Assembly: GCA_002315795.1 (NCBI GenBank)
Contig: DCIF01000027.1
Location: forward strand, 15,121-23,885
Direction of reading: 5' to 3'
Length of the DNA: 8,765 nucleotides
Source: Bacteroidales bacterium UBA1733
GTDB lineage: Bacteria; Bacteroidota; Bacteroidia; Bacteroidales; UBA3663
Numbering within the stretch: position 1 is the first letter of the stretch; the number at the start of each line of letters is the position of its first letter. Of the stretch, positions 7,140 through 8,765 are shown in pieces. Made by a program: the position numbers and the translations under genes. Below the pieces are notes generated by a model. That model was not told where the DNA came from. It did not search any database and saw only the letters and a program-made list of their open reading frames with translations.

Positions 7140-7646
7140 ATGAATATCATTGTTGCAGCTGCCGAGAACAATGCCATCGGCTATCAGGGTCAGATGCCCT
7201 GGCATTTGTCGGCCGATCTGAAGTATTTTAAGGCCACCACTATGGGACATGCCGTTATCATGGGTCGTAAGACCTATGAGTCTATCGGACGTCCGCTTCC
7301 TGGCCGACATAACATCATCGTGACGCGCGATGCTCACTATGCCATCGATCCTCCACTGCTTGAGAATCTCAAGCCAGGTACCAGCATTGAGATCTTCAAT
7401 TCGCTTGATGATGCATTAGCTGCTGCTCCTGCTGATGCTTTCGTGATTGGTGGTGCACAGATTTATCATCTCTTCTGGCCACATGCGGATCGTCTTTACA
7501 TCACGCGCGTACATACTATTATTAGCGAGTTCGATGCTGTCATCCCTGCGATTCCAGCGGGTTATCGCCTCCTCTCGGCTGAGGACGTTCCTGCCGATGA
7601 GAAGAACGATTATCCGATGACTTTTGAGGTTTGGGAGAAACCCTAA
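7140..7646 (+). CDS. folA: Dihydrofolate reductase
   Basis: FolA reduces dihydrofolate to tetrahydrofolate with NADPH, feeding thymidylate, purine and methionine synthesis; it is the target of trimethoprim. The 168-residue protein has the standard chromosomal form. MPWHLSADLKYFK (19-31) carries W21 and the active-site acid D26. MGRKTYESIGRPLPGR (41-56) is the NADPH-binding stretch, VTRD lies at 61-64, and VIGGAQIY (102-109) is the second nucleotide-binding turn. The ATG at 7140 starts two bases after the preceding TAA, which implies transcription with the lipoprotein gene. thyA, a frequent partner, is not next to it on the plus strand. Its TAA (7644-7646) lies one base from the converging stop codon. 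Confidence 0.97.
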   Translation: MNIIVAAAENNAIGYQGQMPWHLSADLKYFKATTMGHAVIMGRKTYESIGRPLPGRHNIIVTRDAHYAIDPPLLENLKPGTSIEIFNSLDDALAAAPADAFVIGGAQIYHLFWPHADRLYITRVHTIISEFDAVIPAIPAGYRLLSAEDVPADEKNDYPMTFEVWEKP

Positions 7647-7647
7647 T

Positions 7648-8652
7648 TTATTCCGAGCGGAGCGTCAGGATGGTTACTTCTGGCTTGACTCCAATACGTA
7701 TGGCTGGACCTACACAGCCTACACCGGTATTGACATAGAGATAGCGCGAGCCTTCATGATAAAGACCGGAGTGCTCCGCATATTTCCAACTGGACGGAGA
7801 CCATCCGAAGATGCGGAACTGCATGTCGTGTGTGTGTCCGCTGAGTGTAAGATCAATGTCGGTCTGAGGAAGTACTTCGCTACGCCAGTGTGTAGGGTTG
7901 TGTGATAGAAGAAGCGTGAAGCGTGTATCTGCGCCATGGAGGCCACCAAGTGACTCCATGGCTTTTGCCAGATTGCCATAGACCGAGAAAGGTGGTTCTC
8001 CGATGTTCTCTACTCCGACAATTGCAATAGAATCATTGCCACGACAGATGAGTTCTGTGGTATTATTGAGCATCTGCCATCCCGCTTCACGTTGCAGGAG
8101 CATGAGACTGTCAACGTCCTGTTTGCGTCGCTCATCACTGAAGCCGCGCATATAGTCGGCATAGTCATGATTGCCCATGATGCTAAAGACTGGAATTCCG
8201 GCTGAGGCCAGACGTCTCAGTTCCTTCCGGAAGGGGAGGGCTTCGGCAGCACGCATAGAGACCAGATCGCCTGTGAACACGATGATATCTGGTTTTTGAG
8301 CAAGGATCTCATCAAACAGCTGCGGTACGAAGTTTTTTCCACGATCATCAGAGAATGAACCGATGTGAAAGTCGGAGATTTGTGCAATGCGAAAGCCATC
8401 AAAAGCCTTTGGTACTTTTTGAGAAAAGATTGTAGCCTCTGTGACATTTATCTGTAAACGGGTGAGGTAATGCCCCATAAGATAGCCGCCGATTAACAGC
8501 AGCAGAACCGTGATGAATGTGTAGAGCCGGACAGTCTGTGCCGTGTTTTTCTCAAGAAACAGACGGATAATACGATAGTAGAGCTGGTCTATGATCAGCC
8601 CTACTATTAATAAAACAAGGAGGATGACTCCCCAGAAGATTAATCGTTGCAA
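7648..8652 (-). CDS. Membrane-anchored metallophosphoesterase (YaeI/YkuE-like)
   Basis: A 334-residue protein with two hydrophobic helices near the N-terminus (about 5-27 and 44-64), followed by a calcineurin-like phosphoesterase domain (about 85-330). Metal ligands are visible in DFH (D94, H96), GDL (128-130), GNHD (160-163), SHNP (H251) and GHTH (272-275). The closing NTGVG (308-312) and RIGVKPEVTILTL (319-331) are typical of the YaeI/YkuE group. Members cleave phosphodiesters or pyrophosphates of lipid-linked or other substrates, and some family members act in lipid A precursor hydrolysis. The substrate here cannot be read. No in-frame ATG precedes the first helix: back to an in-frame TAA there are only sense codons, so TTG at 8652 is the likely start. 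The next in-frame ATG (residue 59) would delete the first helix. The gene follows the upstream minus-strand gene by 38 bp. Confidence 0.88.
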   Translation of the reverse strand: MQRLIFWGVILLVLLIVGLIIDQLYYRIIRLFLEKNTAQTVRLYTFITVLLLLIGGYLMGHYLTRLQINVTEATIFSQKVPKAFDGFRIAQISDFHIGSFSDDRGKNFVPQLFDEILAQKPDIIVFTGDLVSMRAAEALPFRKELRRLASAGIPVFSIMGNHDYADYMRGFSDERRKQDVDSLMLLQREAGWQMLNNTTELICRGNDSIAIVGVENIGEPPFSVYGNLAKAMESLGGLHGADTRFTLLLSHNPTHWRSEVLPQTDIDLTLSGHTHDMQFRIFGWSPSSWKYAEHSGLYHEGSRYLYVNTGVGCVGPAIRIGVKPEVTILTLRSE

Positions 8653-8690
8653 TTTCTTTCTTGTATATGGTGATTAATTGACTGTGTCGC

Positions 8691-8765
8691 TTAGTGTAGC
8701 GTAATGGTATATCTTGCCTCGAAAGTTTTGAGAGGTTCCAGGGTCTGGATCCAGTCTTTCTCTTC
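8691..8765 (-). CDS. C-terminal end of an unidentified minus-strand gene
   Basis: Twenty-four codons followed by TAA (8693-8691) on the minus strand, spelling a tail with TLEPLKTFEARYTITLH before the stop. The closing alternation of aromatic and hydrophobic residues looks like the last beta strand of a sugar-modifying or mutarotase-like fold, but this is far too short to name. The other two minus-strand frames are also open at the window edge, so the frame choice rests on protein-like composition and on a stop placed sensibly 38 bp before the next gene. Confidence 0.5.
   Translation of the reverse strand, partial: EEKDWIQTLEPLKTFEARYTITLH

Noticed and set aside
7650..7662. Small CCG-AG-CGG inverted repeat just inside the 3' end of the phosphoesterase gene, considered as a bidirectional terminator.
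   Set aside because: Three-base arms, a two-base loop and no adjoining T-run make it too weak.

Overview
The window reads as ordinary chromosomal core DNA from a member of the Bacteroidales, most likely a Prevotella or Bacteroides relative. The RseP, RlmI and CpdB-like proteins look like Bacteroidota family members. The starts lack clear Shine-Dalgarno sequences, and the main intergenic region carries TAnnTTTG elements, the -7 consensus of the Bacteroidota housekeeping sigma factor. Genus is an inference from remembered family members. I see no tRNA, rRNA, CRISPR array, insertion sequence, integrase or phage gene.

Layout. Positions 1-1209 hold two minus-strand genes. An IspD-type cytidylyltransferase (502-1209) overlaps, by ATGA, the start of an AsmA/DUF748-like membrane-anchored protein that runs off the left edge. 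A 214-bp divergent intergenic region (1210-1423) follows, with promoter-like elements on both strands, a 12-bp perfect inverted repeat (1235-1246 / 1282-1293) and a short palindrome just before dxr. Then five genes run on the plus strand with gaps of 30, 16, 10 and 2 bp: dxr, rseP, an rlmI-like rRNA methyltransferase, a lipoprotein metallophosphatase/nucleotidase of CpdB type, and folA. Their spacing suggests one transcription unit. folA converges on a minus-strand membrane metallophosphoesterase (7648-8652), and the two stop codons are one base apart. The last 75 bases hold the C-terminal end of an unidentified minus-strand gene.

How the genes fit together. dxr and the divergent ispD candidate would supply steps 2 and 3 of the MEP isoprenoid pathway, so the shared intergenic region could coordinate them. 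RseP is an intramembrane protease, the AsmA-like protein is a predicted envelope factor, and both metallophosphoesterases are predicted to sit at or in the membrane. The left and middle parts therefore have an envelope and isoprenoid flavour. The methyltransferase and dihydrofolate reductase are housekeeping genes. I did not find a convincing new biological system. The best leads are the inverted repeat in the ispD/dxr region, two TTG starts, an apparent insertion in the RlmI-like protein and the one-base convergent junction.
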